Positions 44,149 through 53,800 of a stretch of DNA of 64,000 nucleotides are shown piece by piece. Below the pieces are notes generated by a model. It searched no databases. It worked only from the letters and a program-made list of their open reading frames with translations, and was not told the origin of the DNA. The first letter of the stretch is position 1. Each line of letters begins with the position of its first letter. The DNA comes from Candidatus Methanoperedens sp. (GTDB taxonomy: Archaea > Halobacteriota > Methanosarcinia > Methanosarcinales > Methanoperedenaceae): positions 1 to 64,000 of the forward strand of contig JAQUQX010000002.1 of the NCBI GenBank assembly GCA_028715885.1, read 5' to 3'. The position numbers and the translations under genes were made by a program.

Positions 44149-46110
44149 ATGTTCAGCGACTTTGCAGCATTAATAGTGTTGTTGCCTGTGATTGCATTTG
44201 TACTCACGCTTTTCCTTGGAAAGAAACTTCCCCACGGCGGAGCGTATCTTCCGATTGCAGCCATTGCAGGCTCGTTTATCATCTCGCTCGGGATTTTCCT
44301 TCAAATTTACCCGGAAGGGATTGTCCAGCAGTCAATACCGTGGTTTGCGGGCATGAATCTTGGCATACTGATTGACCCGTTGGCTGTGGTTATGTTGATG
44401 ATGGTCTCGTTTGTAAGCATGCTCATTCATATCTATGCGGTTGGATACATGTCCCACGACCCGGCAAGACCGCGTTATTTTGCCGAGACATCGCTGTTTA
44501 CCGCCGCAATGCTAAGCGTGGTTCTCTCGGATAACATACTCCAGTTCTTCATTTCATGGGAACTGGTGGGGCTATGCTCATTTTTACTCATCGGGTTCTG
44601 GTATCACAAGCCGTCCGCCGCAGCGGCGGCAAAGAAGGCTTTCCTTGTAACAAGAGTTGGCGATGTGTTATTCCTTGCGGGAATTGTCCTGCTTTACGTC
44701 AATATGAGCGATATTATTACAAGCCGCGCATTTTCTCTTGCGCCCGGTAATTTTATCCTGCAATTCAAATCCATGTTTGATGCAATACCGCTTATTGACA
44801 AAACGCAACTGACATATATCACACTCCTCTTCTTCGGAGGCGCCGTGGGCAAGAGCGGTCAGTTCCCGCTTCATGGGTGGCTGCCCGATGCCATGGAAGG
44901 TCCAACCACGGTATCTGCGTTGATTCACGCCGCAACGATGGTTACGGCAGGCGTTTATCTTGTAGCCAGGACATTCCCCATGTTTGTTGCAGCTCCGGAT
45001 TCGCTTCTTGTAGTAGCATACGTGGGCGGATTCACCGCGCTGTTCGCTGCCACAATGGGACTTGTGATGAATGACATTAAAAGAGTGCTTGCGTACTCAA
45101 CCGTCAGCCAGCTCGGGTATATGATGCTCGCTCTGGGAACAGCCGGAGCGGTTGTAGGCGCTAAAGCAGTCGGAATTTCCATGTTCCACCTGATAAGCCA
45201 TGCCTTTTTCAAAGCGCTGCTTTTCCTGTGCGCGGGAAGCGTTATTCATGCAGTGGGCACAAACGATATACGTGAAATGGGCGGGTTATTTGGCAAGATG
45301 AAGATTACTGCAACCACTATGATGATAGCAGCGCTGGCTCTTGCAGGAATAGGTATCCCGTTCATCAATATAGGCACGGCAGGTTTCTTCAGCAAAGACG
45401 CAATCATTGAAGGAGCCTTTGAGTACGGTGAAAAAACCGGGGATTTGATTCCATACGGCTTTGCAGTTATAGCAGCCCTTCTTACTTCTATATACATTTT
45501 CAGGCTGTGGTTCATGGCATTCACAGGAACGCCGCGTTCCGAACGGCATTCTCACGAATCCCCGGGTGTGATGACCGGACCGCTCATGATTCTGGCTGTA
45601 TTTGCCCTGTTCTTCGGATTCTCGCAGACCGGATTCTATCATTATCTTGAGACAAATTTTGAGCTTATGGGCGTATCAATCGCGGCTCATGAAGGCGAGG
45701 CTGTTCCCCCTCCGATTATAGTAGTATTGCTGCCTGTAATTGTCGGAGTACTGGGTTTTCTGATATCGTATGCGATATACCATAAACGGATGCTGGATAT
45801 GAGCAAGCTCATATCGTCCCAGAACCCGCTGTACAAACTATTATTAAACAGGTACTACGAACCCAAAATCGGTGCGGATTTAATAGGAGTGAAATTGACA
45901 CATAACGTAGTTGCGCAGTCGGGCGAGTTCGTGGACAGGAAGATTATCGACGGGCTTGTAATTGACAATATTATCAGCAACACGCTGTTCCAACTGGGTG
46001 AGGTTGTCAGGAAATTGCAGACCGGAGTTGTACAGAATTATGCCTCTGTAACGCTTCTGGGAATAGGTTTGCTTCTGGTTTTGTTAAGAATCAAATTCGG
46101 AGGGACATAA
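44149..46110 (+). CDS. fpoL: F420H2 dehydrogenase subunit L (NuoL-like antiporter)
   Basis: A 653-residue proton-pumping subunit with about 16 helices. Antiporter signatures: FFISWELVGLCSFLLIGFWY, PLHGWLPDAMEGPTTVSALIHAATMVTAGVYL (Lys/His path) and VLAYSTVSQLGYMMLALG. The C-terminal part (about 540-653) would be the lateral helix HL and final helix. Full length; one base after fpoK. Confidence 0.96.
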   Translation: MFSDFAALIVLLPVIAFVLTLFLGKKLPHGGAYLPIAAIAGSFIISLGIFLQIYPEGIVQQSIPWFAGMNLGILIDPLAVVMLMMVSFVSMLIHIYAVGYMSHDPARPRYFAETSLFTAAMLSVVLSDNILQFFISWELVGLCSFLLIGFWYHKPSAAAAAKKAFLVTRVGDVLFLAGIVLLYVNMSDIITSRAFSLAPGNFILQFKSMFDAIPLIDKTQLTYITLLFFGGAVGKSGQFPLHGWLPDAMEGPTTVSALIHAATMVTAGVYLVARTFPMFVAAPDSLLVVAYVGGFTALFAATMGLVMNDIKRVLAYSTVSQLGYMMLALGTAGAVVGAKAVGISMFHLISHAFFKALLFLCAGSVIHAVGTNDIREMGGLFGKMKITATTMMIAALALAGIGIPFINIGTAGFFSKDAIIEGAFEYGEKTGDLIPYGFAVIAALLTSIYIFRLWFMAFTGTPRSERHSHESPGVMTGPLMILAVFALFFGFSQTGFYHYLETNFELMGVSIAAHEGEAVPPPIIVVLLPVIVGVLGFLISYAIYHKRMLDMSKLISSQNPLYKLLLNRYYEPKIGADLIGVKLTHNVVAQSGEFVDRKIIDGLVIDNIISNTLFQLGEVVRKLQTGVVQNYASVTLLGIGLLLVLLRIKFGGT

Positions 46111-47607
46111 ATGGCTGCTTTAATTTCATTGATGATTGCAATCCCATTAATCGGTGCGTTCATTGCATTTCTAACAAGGACACGGGAACAGGCACGCTCC
46201 ATAGCGTTACTTACCTCTGGTATTTCCCTTGTAATATCCCTGATATTGTTTTCAAGATTCGACAGTTCAATATCTACCATTCAATTTGGCGAGTCATATC
46301 CATGGATTGCCAGTCTTGGGGTTAGCTTAAAATTCGGGCTTGACGGTATTGGTATGCCGCTTGTGCTTTTATCAAATTTAGTAATTCCCCTCACAGTTTT
46401 ATTCGCATGGGGAGAGACAAAGGAGGCAAACAAGTTCTACGGCTTGATACTTCTTGAGCTTGTGGGGGTGCTTGGCGTATTTACCTCACTTGACTTCTTT
46501 GTGTTCTACATATTCTGGGAGATTGTGCTTATTCCCATGTACTTCCTTATCAGCATCTGGGGAGGACCCCGGAAGGACTATTCCGCAATCAAATTCTTCA
46601 TATATACACATGTGGCGAGCCTCGTGATGCTGCTTGCAATATTTTCACTGTACTGGAATACATACCAAATCACAAATACTTTTAACTTTGACATGTTCAC
46701 CCTGCTGAAAAACTACTCGCTAATTGAATCAAGCATATTCAAGGATGCAATATTCCTTGCATTACTGTTCGGTTTCCTCGTCAAGATGCCTGCCGTTCCC
46801 TTCCATACGTGGCTGCCCGACGCGCACGTGGAAGCGCCTACTGCGGGCAGTGTCATACTTGCTGCGTTGCTGCTTAAGATGGGAGGCTACGGATTGTTCA
46901 GGGTAATCCTCCCGATTCTTCCGTATTCAGGCTCCCCTGGCAAATTAATAAGTTTGATGGCTATAATCGGAGTCCTGAGCATTCTTTACGGAACGTTCCT
47001 GGCGCTGGCGCAGCGCGACCTCAAGAAGATGGTGGCGTATTCGAGTATAAGCCACATGGGGTATGTCACGCTTGGCGCAGCCGCTCTTGTTCCGCTCTCG
47101 GTAAGCGGCGCCATGTACCAGCAGTTTTCGCACGGGCTCATTACAGCCGTTTTGTTCATGTCCTGCGGCGTAATCCAGCACAGCGCAGGCACAAGGATAA
47201 TCCATGACCTTGGCGGCATTGCGAAGCACATGCCAAAACTTGCATTCCTGATGCTTGCAGGCTTCCTTGCCTCACTCGGACTTCCGGGAATGAGCGGGTT
47301 CATAGCCGAATTCCTCATACTGGTTAATTCATACTTTACATTGCCAACCTTCGTGATACTTGCGCTTTTCGGCATTGTGTTCACGGCAGGGTATCACCTG
47401 TGGGCGATGCAGAGAGCAGTATTCGGGACTTACAATGAAAAACTGGGGCATATCCATGACGGAGCAGACTATGAGGTGCTCTCCATGGCTATATTTATAC
47501 TGCTTATAATATTCTTCGGGTTAAACCCCAACCCTGTGCTTAATATGATGACTACAAACGCAGAACAATTATTGAAATTCGTAGTGCTAAGAGGAGTGAT
47601 AACATGA
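46111..47607 (+). CDS. fpoM: F420H2 dehydrogenase subunit M (NuoM-like antiporter)
   Basis: A 498-residue, 14-helix antiporter-like subunit. Conserved features: FWEIVLIPMYFLI (Glu of the pump), PFHTWLPDAHVEAPTAGSVILAALLLKMGGYGL and MVAYSSISHMGYVTLG. Starts directly after the fpoL stop; overlaps fpoN by four bases. Confidence 0.96.
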   Translation: MAALISLMIAIPLIGAFIAFLTRTREQARSIALLTSGISLVISLILFSRFDSSISTIQFGESYPWIASLGVSLKFGLDGIGMPLVLLSNLVIPLTVLFAWGETKEANKFYGLILLELVGVLGVFTSLDFFVFYIFWEIVLIPMYFLISIWGGPRKDYSAIKFFIYTHVASLVMLLAIFSLYWNTYQITNTFNFDMFTLLKNYSLIESSIFKDAIFLALLFGFLVKMPAVPFHTWLPDAHVEAPTAGSVILAALLLKMGGYGLFRVILPILPYSGSPGKLISLMAIIGVLSILYGTFLALAQRDLKKMVAYSSISHMGYVTLGAAALVPLSVSGAMYQQFSHGLITAVLFMSCGVIQHSAGTRIIHDLGGIAKHMPKLAFLMLAGFLASLGLPGMSGFIAEFLILVNSYFTLPTFVILALFGIVFTAGYHLWAMQRAVFGTYNEKLGHIHDGADYEVLSMAIFILLIIFFGLNPNPVLNMMTTNAEQLLKFVVLRGVIT

Positions 47608-49079
47608 GTTATAGCCTTCTTGCCCCGGAAATAATACTGACCATATTGGGTTTGGTAATTATATTAATTGGTCTTTTGACAAAAGACGAATCCAAGAACA
47701 TGATAGGATACCTCAGCGCAGCAGGTCTTATTGCATCTCTCGTGTATGTTCTTGGAAACATAAACGGCATGGGGACTTTCTTTTATAATGCGCTGGTAAT
47801 CGACCCCCTATCACAGATATTCAAATTAATCTTCCTGGTAGTATCACTACTGGTAGTGATTGCTTCTATCAGTTATTTCAAGGATAATCGCAATCAGGAT
47901 GAGTATTATGCGCTGATTCTCCTCTCCACAGTGGGAATGATGGTGGTTGCATCTGCAAATGACCTTGTTACATTGTTTGTGGGGTTTGAACTGGCGAGCA
48001 TGTCCACGTATGTTCTTGCAGGTTTTGAGAAAAGGAATCCCGCATCGCTGGAAGCCGCCTTGAAATATTTCATAATAGGCTCGCTTTCCTCGGCATTGAT
48101 GCTGTTTGGTATGTCACTGGTTTATGGAATCACGGGTTCTACAAATATTCCGGCAATTATTGCTTATTTCAAGACAAATCCCCTTTTTGCAACGAGTTCG
48201 CTTGATATAATCGCTATGATATTCCTTATTGCGGGATTCGGTTTCAAGATGGCACTCGTTCCATTCCATATGTGGGCGCCCGATACATACGAAGGCTCAC
48301 CCACGGTGGTTTCGTCGCTCCTCGCAGCAGGTTCAAAGAAGATGGGATTTGTTGCAGCGTTCAGGGTGCTCGTACTGGCGCTTGTGGCAATACGCATGGA
48401 TGTCCAGATGGCGTTTGCGATTCTCGCGGTAATTACCATGACATACGGCAATATTGTTGCTATCTCACAGCGAAGCATCAAGCGTATGCTCGCATATTCT
48501 TCGATAGCACAGGCGGGATACATAGCCCTTGCATTCGTGGTCACCACCCAGATGTCCATTGCCGGAGGCGTACTGCTTGCTCTTGGTCATGCGCTTATGA
48601 AAAGCGGGGCGTTTATCGCTGTCGCTGTTGTGGGATATATGGTTTTATCTGATAACAGGAACGCAAAGAACACAGACGACCTTGATAACTTCGCCGGACT
48701 TGGAAAACGCGCACCGATTACAGCCTTTTCGCTGTTTGTATTCTTCCTTGCTTTAGCCGGCATCCCGCCGTCTGCGGGATTTATCGGGAAATTCGTGCTT
48801 TTCTATTCAATCACCATCGAAGCTGTCGCCCAGGCAAGCAACTGGCTGCTCTTCATCGTGATTATTGCAATTTTGAACAGCGCTCTCTCCATTTATTACT
48901 ACGCCCGCGTAATCAGGTACATGTATGTGCTGCCTCCAGTCGGAGAGAAGATAAAAGAACCGGCACCTTATGTAATAGCAATTTTGCTTGCAGTGATAGG
49001 GACAATTGGCGTGGGGATTTATCCTGAACCGTTTATCAGAATGGCGATGAATGCAGCATCGGTAGTATTAGGAGTGTGA
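47604..49079 (+). CDS. fpoN: F420H2 dehydrogenase subunit N (NuoN-like antiporter)
   Basis: A 491-residue, 14-helix subunit. Signatures: FVGFELASMSTYVLAGF, PFHMWAPDTYEGSPTVVSSLLAAGSKKMGF and MLAYSSIAQAGYIALAF. It is the innermost antiporter-like subunit, next to FpoK. Overlap with fpoM is ATGA. Confidence 0.96.
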   Translation: MSYSLLAPEIILTILGLVIILIGLLTKDESKNMIGYLSAAGLIASLVYVLGNINGMGTFFYNALVIDPLSQIFKLIFLVVSLLVVIASISYFKDNRNQDEYYALILLSTVGMMVVASANDLVTLFVGFELASMSTYVLAGFEKRNPASLEAALKYFIIGSLSSALMLFGMSLVYGITGSTNIPAIIAYFKTNPLFATSSLDIIAMIFLIAGFGFKMALVPFHMWAPDTYEGSPTVVSSLLAAGSKKMGFVAAFRVLVLALVAIRMDVQMAFAILAVITMTYGNIVAISQRSIKRMLAYSSIAQAGYIALAFVVTTQMSIAGGVLLALGHALMKSGAFIAVAVVGYMVLSDNRNAKNTDDLDNFAGLGKRAPITAFSLFVFFLALAGIPPSAGFIGKFVLFYSITIEAVAQASNWLLFIVIIAILNSALSIYYYARVIRYMYVLPPVGEKIKEPAPYVIAILLAVIGTIGVGIYPEPFIRMAMNAASVVLGV

Positions 49080-49084
49080 GTTTT

Positions 49085-49435
49085 ATGGCAGATTGCGAAC
49101 TGTGCGGCGTGGCAAGACCTACCCTTTGTCCTGTGAAAGTGAATGACCCTGCCCAAAGGAGCGCATACCCGACAGGCACATGGAGGGGAATTAACGAGGA
49201 ATGTCTTGCCAGTTGCCACGAGGCTAACCTTAACAGGACTCCCTCAAATAGCAAGAAATGCGACCTGTGCGGTATAAAAAATGTTCCCCTTTTCGTTGCA
49301 AAAATCCAGGTGCCGATTTTCCAGGAGCCTTACCACAGGGAGGTCAGTAAGGCTATATGCGAGAGCTGTCTTCTCGCGTGCGAGGACACGATAAAGAGAA
49401 GGGAAGCTGAGAAGGAAGAGGCGCATCATCACTGA
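49085..49435 (+). CDS. fpoO: F420H2 dehydrogenase subunit O (small cysteine protein)
   Basis: A 116-residue soluble protein closing the operon, in the position and with the cysteine pattern of FpoO, the subunit found only in the archaeal F420H2 enzyme: CELCGVARPTLCP, CDLCGIKNVP and CESCLLACED. An iron-sulfur or zinc site is likely; its role in electron input is not settled. ATG 49085 is chosen because AGGAG lies nine bases upstream; the GTG at 49076 overlaps that site. No fpoF follows. Confidence 0.85.
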   Translation: MADCELCGVARPTLCPVKVNDPAQRSAYPTGTWRGINEECLASCHEANLNRTPSNSKKCDLCGIKNVPLFVAKIQVPIFQEPYHREVSKAICESCLLACEDTIKRREAEKEEAHHH

Positions 49436-49523
49436 GTATCTGTATATTTTCAACCTCTCCTATCTATAATCTACCCGATTCTACTAAAAATTGGCGCCCT
49501 TCAATAATGGAAATAGAAAAAAG

Positions 49524-49600
49524 GAGGGTATCTGGTTTTTAGTTCATGGATAGGATAGGACGATGCCCCTTATGGTAAAAGGAGTATATCAGATACCCTC
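49524..49600. ncRNA. Candidate structured RNA or inverted-repeat element between fpoO and ksgA
   Basis: GAGGGTATCTG (49524-49534) and CAGATACCCTC (49590-49600) pair perfectly over 11 bp and enclose 55 bases that contain a smaller CCTT/AAGG hairpin. The element lies alone in the 191-base gap between the convergent fpo operon and the ksgA operon. It may be a small RNA, a long-stem terminator or a short mobile inverted-repeat element. No RNA family is recognised. Confidence 0.35.
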
Positions 49601-49626
49601 AAATCTATAATGATTATTAATAGTAT

Positions 49627-50391
49627 TTAAATCCTTTCATCGAACAGGACGTCAGCAAGCATTGCCAGTTGCTGTGGAGACAGTGTTTCAGCCCTTCTAT
49701 CAATAAGGTCAGCGGGCAGTTTTTGCAACGCTTTGGCTGTATTCTTGATTCCAAGCAGGCTTGCGTTATTTATTATCGCATTCCTGAGCTTTTTTCTTCT
49801 TTGTGAAAAAGCCGCGCTTATAAATTTCATGAAAAAATCCACATCCTTGACATCATAAGGCGCGGGTCGTGGCACGAGCCTGGTTATCGCAGAACTCACC
49901 TCCGGGGGAGTACTGAACGCCGTCCTTGGCACGACCTCCAGTATTTCAACATCAGCATAATACTGCACTGTTACCGAAAGCCTGCCGTAATCTTCACTGT
50001 TTGGTAAAGCAACCATTCTCTTTGCAAATTCATGCTGGTACATCAGGATCCCGAAATCAAATTTGCACTGCAGCAGTTTGAAGGTAACAGGAGAAGAAAT
50101 AGAGTAAGGCAGGTTGGATATCACCTTATTAAATCGTGGAAATTCTATTATAAGGGCGTCTGCGATTATGACATCAACGTTTTTCCACCTGTCAAGGGAG
50201 GCGGCAAGCTGTGCATCCACTTCGACTGCTATCACCTTGCCGGCTTTTCGTGCAAGTTTAGCAGTGAGATTACCATAGCCAGCGCCAATTTCCAGGACAG
50301 TATCCTGTTTATTCAATTTACCGTGTTCGATTATTCTATCCAGAACCCGTTCGTCGATTAAAAAATGCTGGTCTTTCTTATACCATTTCAT
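49627..50391 (-). CDS. ksgA: 16S rRNA dimethyladenosine transferase (KsgA/Dim1)
   Basis: A 254-residue methyltransferase making the twin dimethyladenosines near the 3' end of 16S rRNA. Motif I is VLEIGAGYGNLTAKLA, the catalytic motif IV is NLPYSIS, and FSQRRKKLRNAI lies in the C-terminal RNA-binding part. Last gene of the trmY-pus10-rpl21e-rpoF-DUF655-ksgA operon; its start overlaps the DUF655 stop by one base. Confidence 0.96.
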   Translation of the reverse strand: MKWYKKDQHFLIDERVLDRIIEHGKLNKQDTVLEIGAGYGNLTAKLARKAGKVIAVEVDAQLAASLDRWKNVDVIIADALIIEFPRFNKVISNLPYSISSPVTFKLLQCKFDFGILMYQHEFAKRMVALPNSEDYGRLSVTVQYYADVEILEVVPRTAFSTPPEVSSAITRLVPRPAPYDVKDVDFFMKFISAAFSQRRKKLRNAIINNASLLGIKNTAKALQKLPADLIDRRAETLSPQQLAMLADVLFDERI

Positions 50392-50981
50392 TATCTTTTA
50401 GGTGGCATCGGTGTTGTAAAGACGCGGTATTTTATATTGTCATCCTTCAATTCGTCTATAACCCGGTGGGCGATTAGTTTCTCGGGTGTGTGAATTCCTT
50501 TCACCCTGTCAACAATATCCTTAAAATTCGCAAACTTTCCCTTCTTCTTTACGTCGATTATTCCCCACATGAGTTTCTTTCCTATTCCTGGCAATAACTC
50601 AAGCATATGCAAGCGTGTGGTTATCGGATAAGCTTCATTAAAGAATTCCAAAAACCTGCTTTCGTTTGCAAGTATTATTTTTTCTATCACCACAGGAAGC
50701 TCCATCTGGGCTCCGTGCGTCAGTTCATTAAATGTGATTCGCCTCTTGACATGGTCGATTACAGGACGGTCGCCTTCACCGATATAAACCCGGTCATAAG
50801 TTTTCGGGACAACATTTTCTTTCGGTGTCATCTCCATAAGAACAAAATGCTTTTCCCCGATTCCTTGAACAATGGTTTTTTTTTGATACATGGGGCGTGT
50901 ATCATCCGAGCGTCCATAAGGCAGGTAATCAAGAACATATGCAAAATCTTCTTTTTCCAGTTTTTTCCCTATGGTTATCAT
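50391..50981 (-). CDS. DUF655 family nucleic-acid-binding protein
   Basis: A 196-residue archaeal DUF655 protein. The N-terminal part is an S1/OB-like barrel (YAYVLDYLPYGRSDDTRPMYQKKTIVQGIGEKHFVLME), the C-terminal part a helix-hairpin-helix region (RLHMLELLPGIGKKLMWGIID, FKDIVDRVKGIHTPEKLIAHRVIDEL). It is a conserved neighbour of rpoF and ksgA in archaea; probable RNA binding, exact role unknown. Confidence 0.9.
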   Translation of the reverse strand: MITIGKKLEKEDFAYVLDYLPYGRSDDTRPMYQKKTIVQGIGEKHFVLMEMTPKENVVPKTYDRVYIGEGDRPVIDHVKRRITFNELTHGAQMELPVVIEKIILANESRFLEFFNEAYPITTRLHMLELLPGIGKKLMWGIIDVKKKGKFANFKDIVDRVKGIHTPEKLIAHRVIDELKDDNIKYRVFTTPMPPKR

Positions 50982-51075
50982 TAAAATCCACTCTCGCTAC
51001 GACTCTCCTTGTTGACGTCTCCTTGCTCAAACTATTAATAATATTAGAATAGATGTTTATATAGTTTTACAAATT

Positions 51076-51426
51076 TCAGCTAAACCTGACCACCAAATCC
51101 AGGATTTGTTTAAGTTCGTTTTCGCTAAGAGTATAGCGTTCTTTTGCATAAATCGACCTTATCTCATCATTGGACATTGGAAGAATGTCTGTGATTCTGA
51201 CGGCTATCTCAGGCTTCATTTTTTCAAGCTTCATCAGCTCGCTCATTAATTCCCTGGACTTTTTTGCATCAAGTTTTGAAAACATTTCCGAATGGGATAT
51301 TGCTTTTCGAAGTTCATAGCCAAGCTCCTTGTTCTCGTTTTCTCTCTCTTTTTTTACCTCATCAAGCAGCTCCCTGACCTCGCCGAGAGTCAATATCTCT
51401 TCGCTGATAATTTGTTTCACTAACAT
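51076..51426 (-). CDS. rpoF: RNA polymerase subunit Rpo4 (F)
   Basis: A 116-residue homologue of eukaryotic Rpb4, which forms the stalk of archaeal RNA polymerase with Rpo7. The protein is wholly helical with the HRDC-like C-terminus (EIAVRITDILPMSNDEIRSIYAKERYTLSENELKQILDLV). Context fits: 11 bases after rpl21e and before DUF655, as in many archaea. A 94-base gap, AT-rich at its centre, separates it from DUF655. Confidence 0.9.
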   Translation of the reverse strand: MLVKQIISEEILTLGEVRELLDEVKKERENENKELGYELRKAISHSEMFSKLDAKKSRELMSELMKLEKMKPEIAVRITDILPMSNDEIRSIYAKERYTLSENELKQILDLVVRFS

Positions 51427-51437
51427 TATTTCACCGT

Positions 51438-51728
51438 TTACTTTTGCGGGGTCAAATGCTCGGGTAGAATGATCACTTCTTTCATCATCCCGCCATCAGC
51501 GACTTTAACTATATAGGCTCTGCCGCGCTGTCCCACAACCTTTCCCGTTCTTCCCTGGAACTTTGGGTGAGGCATTCCATTCTGGATACCGGGGTCAAGA
51601 TCGATGTTTACAATATCTCCTTCAATGAATTCCTGTATCGCCCGGGTTATTGGAGACAATCCTTTCTCTCGTACTGTTTTTTTGAGCTTATATCGTGATT
51701 TTCTTCTTGTTCCGTGGGTTTTTGCCAT
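51438..51728 (-). CDS. rpl21e: Ribosomal protein L21e
   Basis: A 96-residue large-subunit protein: [24 protein letters not shown] at the basic N-terminus, then the SH3-like barrel ([35 protein letters not shown]). Archaeal/eukaryotic specific. Preceded by GAGGAAT as a Shine-Dalgarno and by the palindrome at 51749-51770, which separates it from pus10. Confidence 0.97.
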   Translation of the reverse strand: MAKTHGTRRKSRYKLKKTVREKGLSPITRAIQEFIEGDIVNIDLDPGIQNGMPHPKFQGRTGKVVGQRGRAYIVKVADGGMMKEVIILPEHLTPQK

Positions 51729-51748
51729 AAATATTCCTCGAGTTTTAT

Positions 51749-51770
51749 ACCCCGTATTTAAATACGGGGT
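51749..51770. repeat. Perfect 22-bp palindrome between pus10 and rpl21e
   Basis: Arms ACCCCGTATTT and AAATACGGGGT meet without a spacer. It occupies the 43-base space between the pus10 stop and the rpl21e start. The same sequence, one base shorter in the centre, lies at 26782-26800. In this operon it could act as an attenuator, processing site or internal terminator; a repeated extragenic palindrome family is the alternative. Confidence 0.55.
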
Positions 51771-51771
51771 C

Positions 51772-53004
51772 TTATCCTACTTTTATTACTTCAAGTTCTA
51801 TAACCTTTGCCTCGCTTCCTGTCAGGGAAGCAACGCTGGGTATGGTACGTCCGTTATCGCCAGAAACCAGTTCCTTGACATACAGCCCTCCTTCACAATT
51901 TATGATGAGGACAGCGATATTTTCGCTGAACGATTCAAGCTCGGTTGAATGAACCCTGCGTATTCGTTCAAGGTCGGCGCGCCTGTGAAGCACTCTGGTG
52001 GGTGTTTTCTGTTTGATTGGAGTTCCACTTATTATGTCGAGGGATGATTTAAGTTTTTCCTCTGTTGTATGATGTTCGATTTTAAGGCGATAGATTTTAT
52101 TGGCTTTCATTGATTTTAGCTGTTCAACAGTCTCGCTTTCCACGAATTTCAGCCCCAGAACTTCGATTTTCCCGGCAGCTTTGCTGTTTATATCAGATTC
52201 AAGCAATGCTAAATCCATGCCCCTTATATGCGGTCTTTTCGCTTCGACCACAAATGGGCGACCATCACCAAGCATGAGGGCATCTATGTCCTCACGCCCG
52301 GCGCCATGAAAGGCAGTATCCTCGCATTGCGCCGCTGCCACAAGATGCGGCTTTATAAGTTCGTCCACGGACTCCTGGTACATCTTGCCGGTGTTATCGC
52401 ACCGCTCGCACCCTTTGCCGCTGCATTCCCTGCACGGCCATCGTGTCTGGGGAATCCCACGAATGAGTTTCCTGTACCTGCCGTATATGTATAGGGAATT
52501 AATCTCAAGTTCGAAGTTATCGTTTTCAATGTCCAGAAGCGCTACGATTTGCGGTTTTTTGAGGTTCGCCTTTTTTCCTGTCTGTTTTTCAATCCTTTTC
52601 CCGACTTCCCGGTTCAATTCTGTTTTAAGAGGCTCGGCAAATGTAGTCCCGCTTTCCGCCCAGATAATCTCCTCATTCTCGGCTAATAATCCTGTTACCT
52701 TTGTTCCGACAAGGAAATTGTAGTATTCGTAATCAGAAAGCGCCGTGATTGCCTTTTGCGCCCATGAATCAAGATGTTCAAAGAGGTTATTGCAAACCCA
52801 GCATTTGCCTGCGCTTTTTGCAAGCAAATCCTTGAGCGTTTCATCTTTCTGGGCGCCCGCCTCCATTGCAAGTACGAGTCTCAATGCTTTTCCGCGCTGG
52901 TCGTTGCTTAATCCCGTTGAAAGTTTTGCAAACTGCCTTCCGAGGCAGTGGTCGCAAATGGAGCCCTCATGCAGGATTTTGCGCGCTGTGTCCAGTATTG
53001 TCAT
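51772..53004 (-). CDS. pus10: tRNA pseudouridine synthase Pus10
   Basis: A 410-residue enzyme forming pseudouridine 54/55 in archaeal tRNA. The N-terminal cysteine and THUMP-containing part has [12 protein letters not shown] and CWVCNNLF; zinc-like [12 protein letters not shown] lies just before the catalytic domain, and the catalytic Asp is in [36 protein letters not shown] precedes the C-terminal [19 protein letters not shown] segment. Downstream of trmY, whose product methylates the pseudouridine 54 that Pus10 makes, so two successive tRNA-modifying steps share one operon. Confidence 0.95.
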   Translation of the reverse strand: MTILDTARKILHEGSICDHCLGRQFAKLSTGLSNDQRGKALRLVLAMEAGAQKDETLKDLLAKSAGKCWVCNNLFEHLDSWAQKAITALSDYEYYNFLVGTKVTGLLAENEEIIWAESGTTFAEPLKTELNREVGKRIEKQTGKKANLKKPQIVALLDIENDNFELEINSLYIYGRYRKLIRGIPQTRWPCRECSGKGCERCDNTGKMYQESVDELIKPHLVAAAQCEDTAFHGAGREDIDALMLGDGRPFVVEAKRPHIRGMDLALLESDINSKAAGKIEVLGLKFVESETVEQLKSMKANKIYRLKIEHHTTEEKLKSSLDIISGTPIKQKTPTRVLHRRADLERIRRVHSTELESFSENIAVLIINCEGGLYVKELVSGDNGRTIPSVASLTGSEAKVIELEVIKVG

Positions 53005-53028
53005 TCAGCCCTGAATATGCGCTGTGTT

Positions 53029-53613
53029 CTAAATATGTTTCTCTACCCTGTCCATTTCATTATGTAATAGAACGATGCAATGGTCGGCATGCAGGGATAG
53101 CGGACCTACGCTTAATATCTCATGTTCGTTTGTTTCGATTGTTTTTTCTTCGTCATCTGTGAGACCAAGATGGTCGCCCAGGACGAATAAAGGCTCATCA
53201 AACGTCATTCTCCGGACATTCTCACCATCCTCTCGCAAATATATTATTTTCTTGCCAAGTTCTACAAGAAGGTCACTGAAAGTGCCTTTCCTGATGTACA
53301 CTCCGGGCGTGGATTCTGTCCAGAATTCCTGCACGTTCTTCTCAAGGGCTTTTTTTATAAGAGAGGCTGCGCTTCGCTCATCGGGGCTTAAATACCTGAC
53401 TTCGGCGCCGTCAAAACGGATGAGCTTCGGAGGGACTGGCTCGCCCTTCAGGACAAGATATACACGAACGTCTCTTCTTAAGTCATGGGAGAGAAAGAGC
53501 GCGGCATTGACGCACCGGCACAGGATGTCCATGCGTCCTGCGGCGCCTGGGAGGTCGTTCAGGGAAAAAGGGGCTGTAACAGCTTTATGACCGATGATTA
53601 CGAAGTCTTTCAT
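53029..53613 (-). CDS. trmY: tRNA (pseudouridine54-N1)-methyltransferase TrmY
   Basis: A 194-residue SPOUT methyltransferase that converts pseudouridine 54 to N1-methylpseudouridine in archaeal tRNA. The trefoil-knot C-terminal half contains PLFVLGDHLGLTDDEE and LSVGPLSLHADHCIVLLHNEMDR. First gene of the operon with pus10, 24 bases upstream of it. The ATG at 53611-53613 is the 3' end of a 9-bp hairpin (see leader), so translation may be gated. Confidence 0.95.
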   Translation of the reverse strand: MKDFVIIGHKAVTAPFSLNDLPGAAGRMDILCRCVNAALFLSHDLRRDVRVYLVLKGEPVPPKLIRFDGAEVRYLSPDERSAASLIKKALEKNVQEFWTESTPGVYIRKGTFSDLLVELGKKIIYLREDGENVRRMTFDEPLFVLGDHLGLTDDEEKTIETNEHEILSVGPLSLHADHCIVLLHNEMDRVEKHI

Positions 53614-53712
53614 AAAGGGTTACGCCCCTTTATGACGTCCCGAGTCACGCCTCGGGAGGGCGTGTGCGCGGTGTAAACCGACGCAACAGTTTTTGATAAA
53701 CCTTTCTTAAAG
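53611..53712 (-). promoter_or_regulatory. trmY leader: promoter block, hairpin, and start-codon hairpin (copy B)
   Basis: On the minus strand, 53712-53691 reads CTTTAAGAAAGGTTTATC plus AAAA, probably BRE/TATA. A CCCGAG-N6-CTCGGG hairpin lies at 53639-53656. Finally CATAAAGGG-N6-CCCTTTATG (53634-53611) makes a perfect 9-bp stem whose last three bases are the trmY ATG. The first and last blocks recur almost unchanged before the coiled-coil gene at 57121. In RNA the start codon would be paired. Confidence 0.65.
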
Positions 53713-53800
53713 TTTTTCATGTGAGCAAAAAAGTCATGGGATATATTAAAGGTAGCTCGCTCTAAGGACTATCGACTGGAAATCTAATATGAAATGCCAG

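Noticed and set aside
39942-49435. fpoF or hydrogenase genes expected near the Fpo complex
   Set aside because: No flavin/F420-binding beta subunit is encoded after fpoO; the operon ends there.
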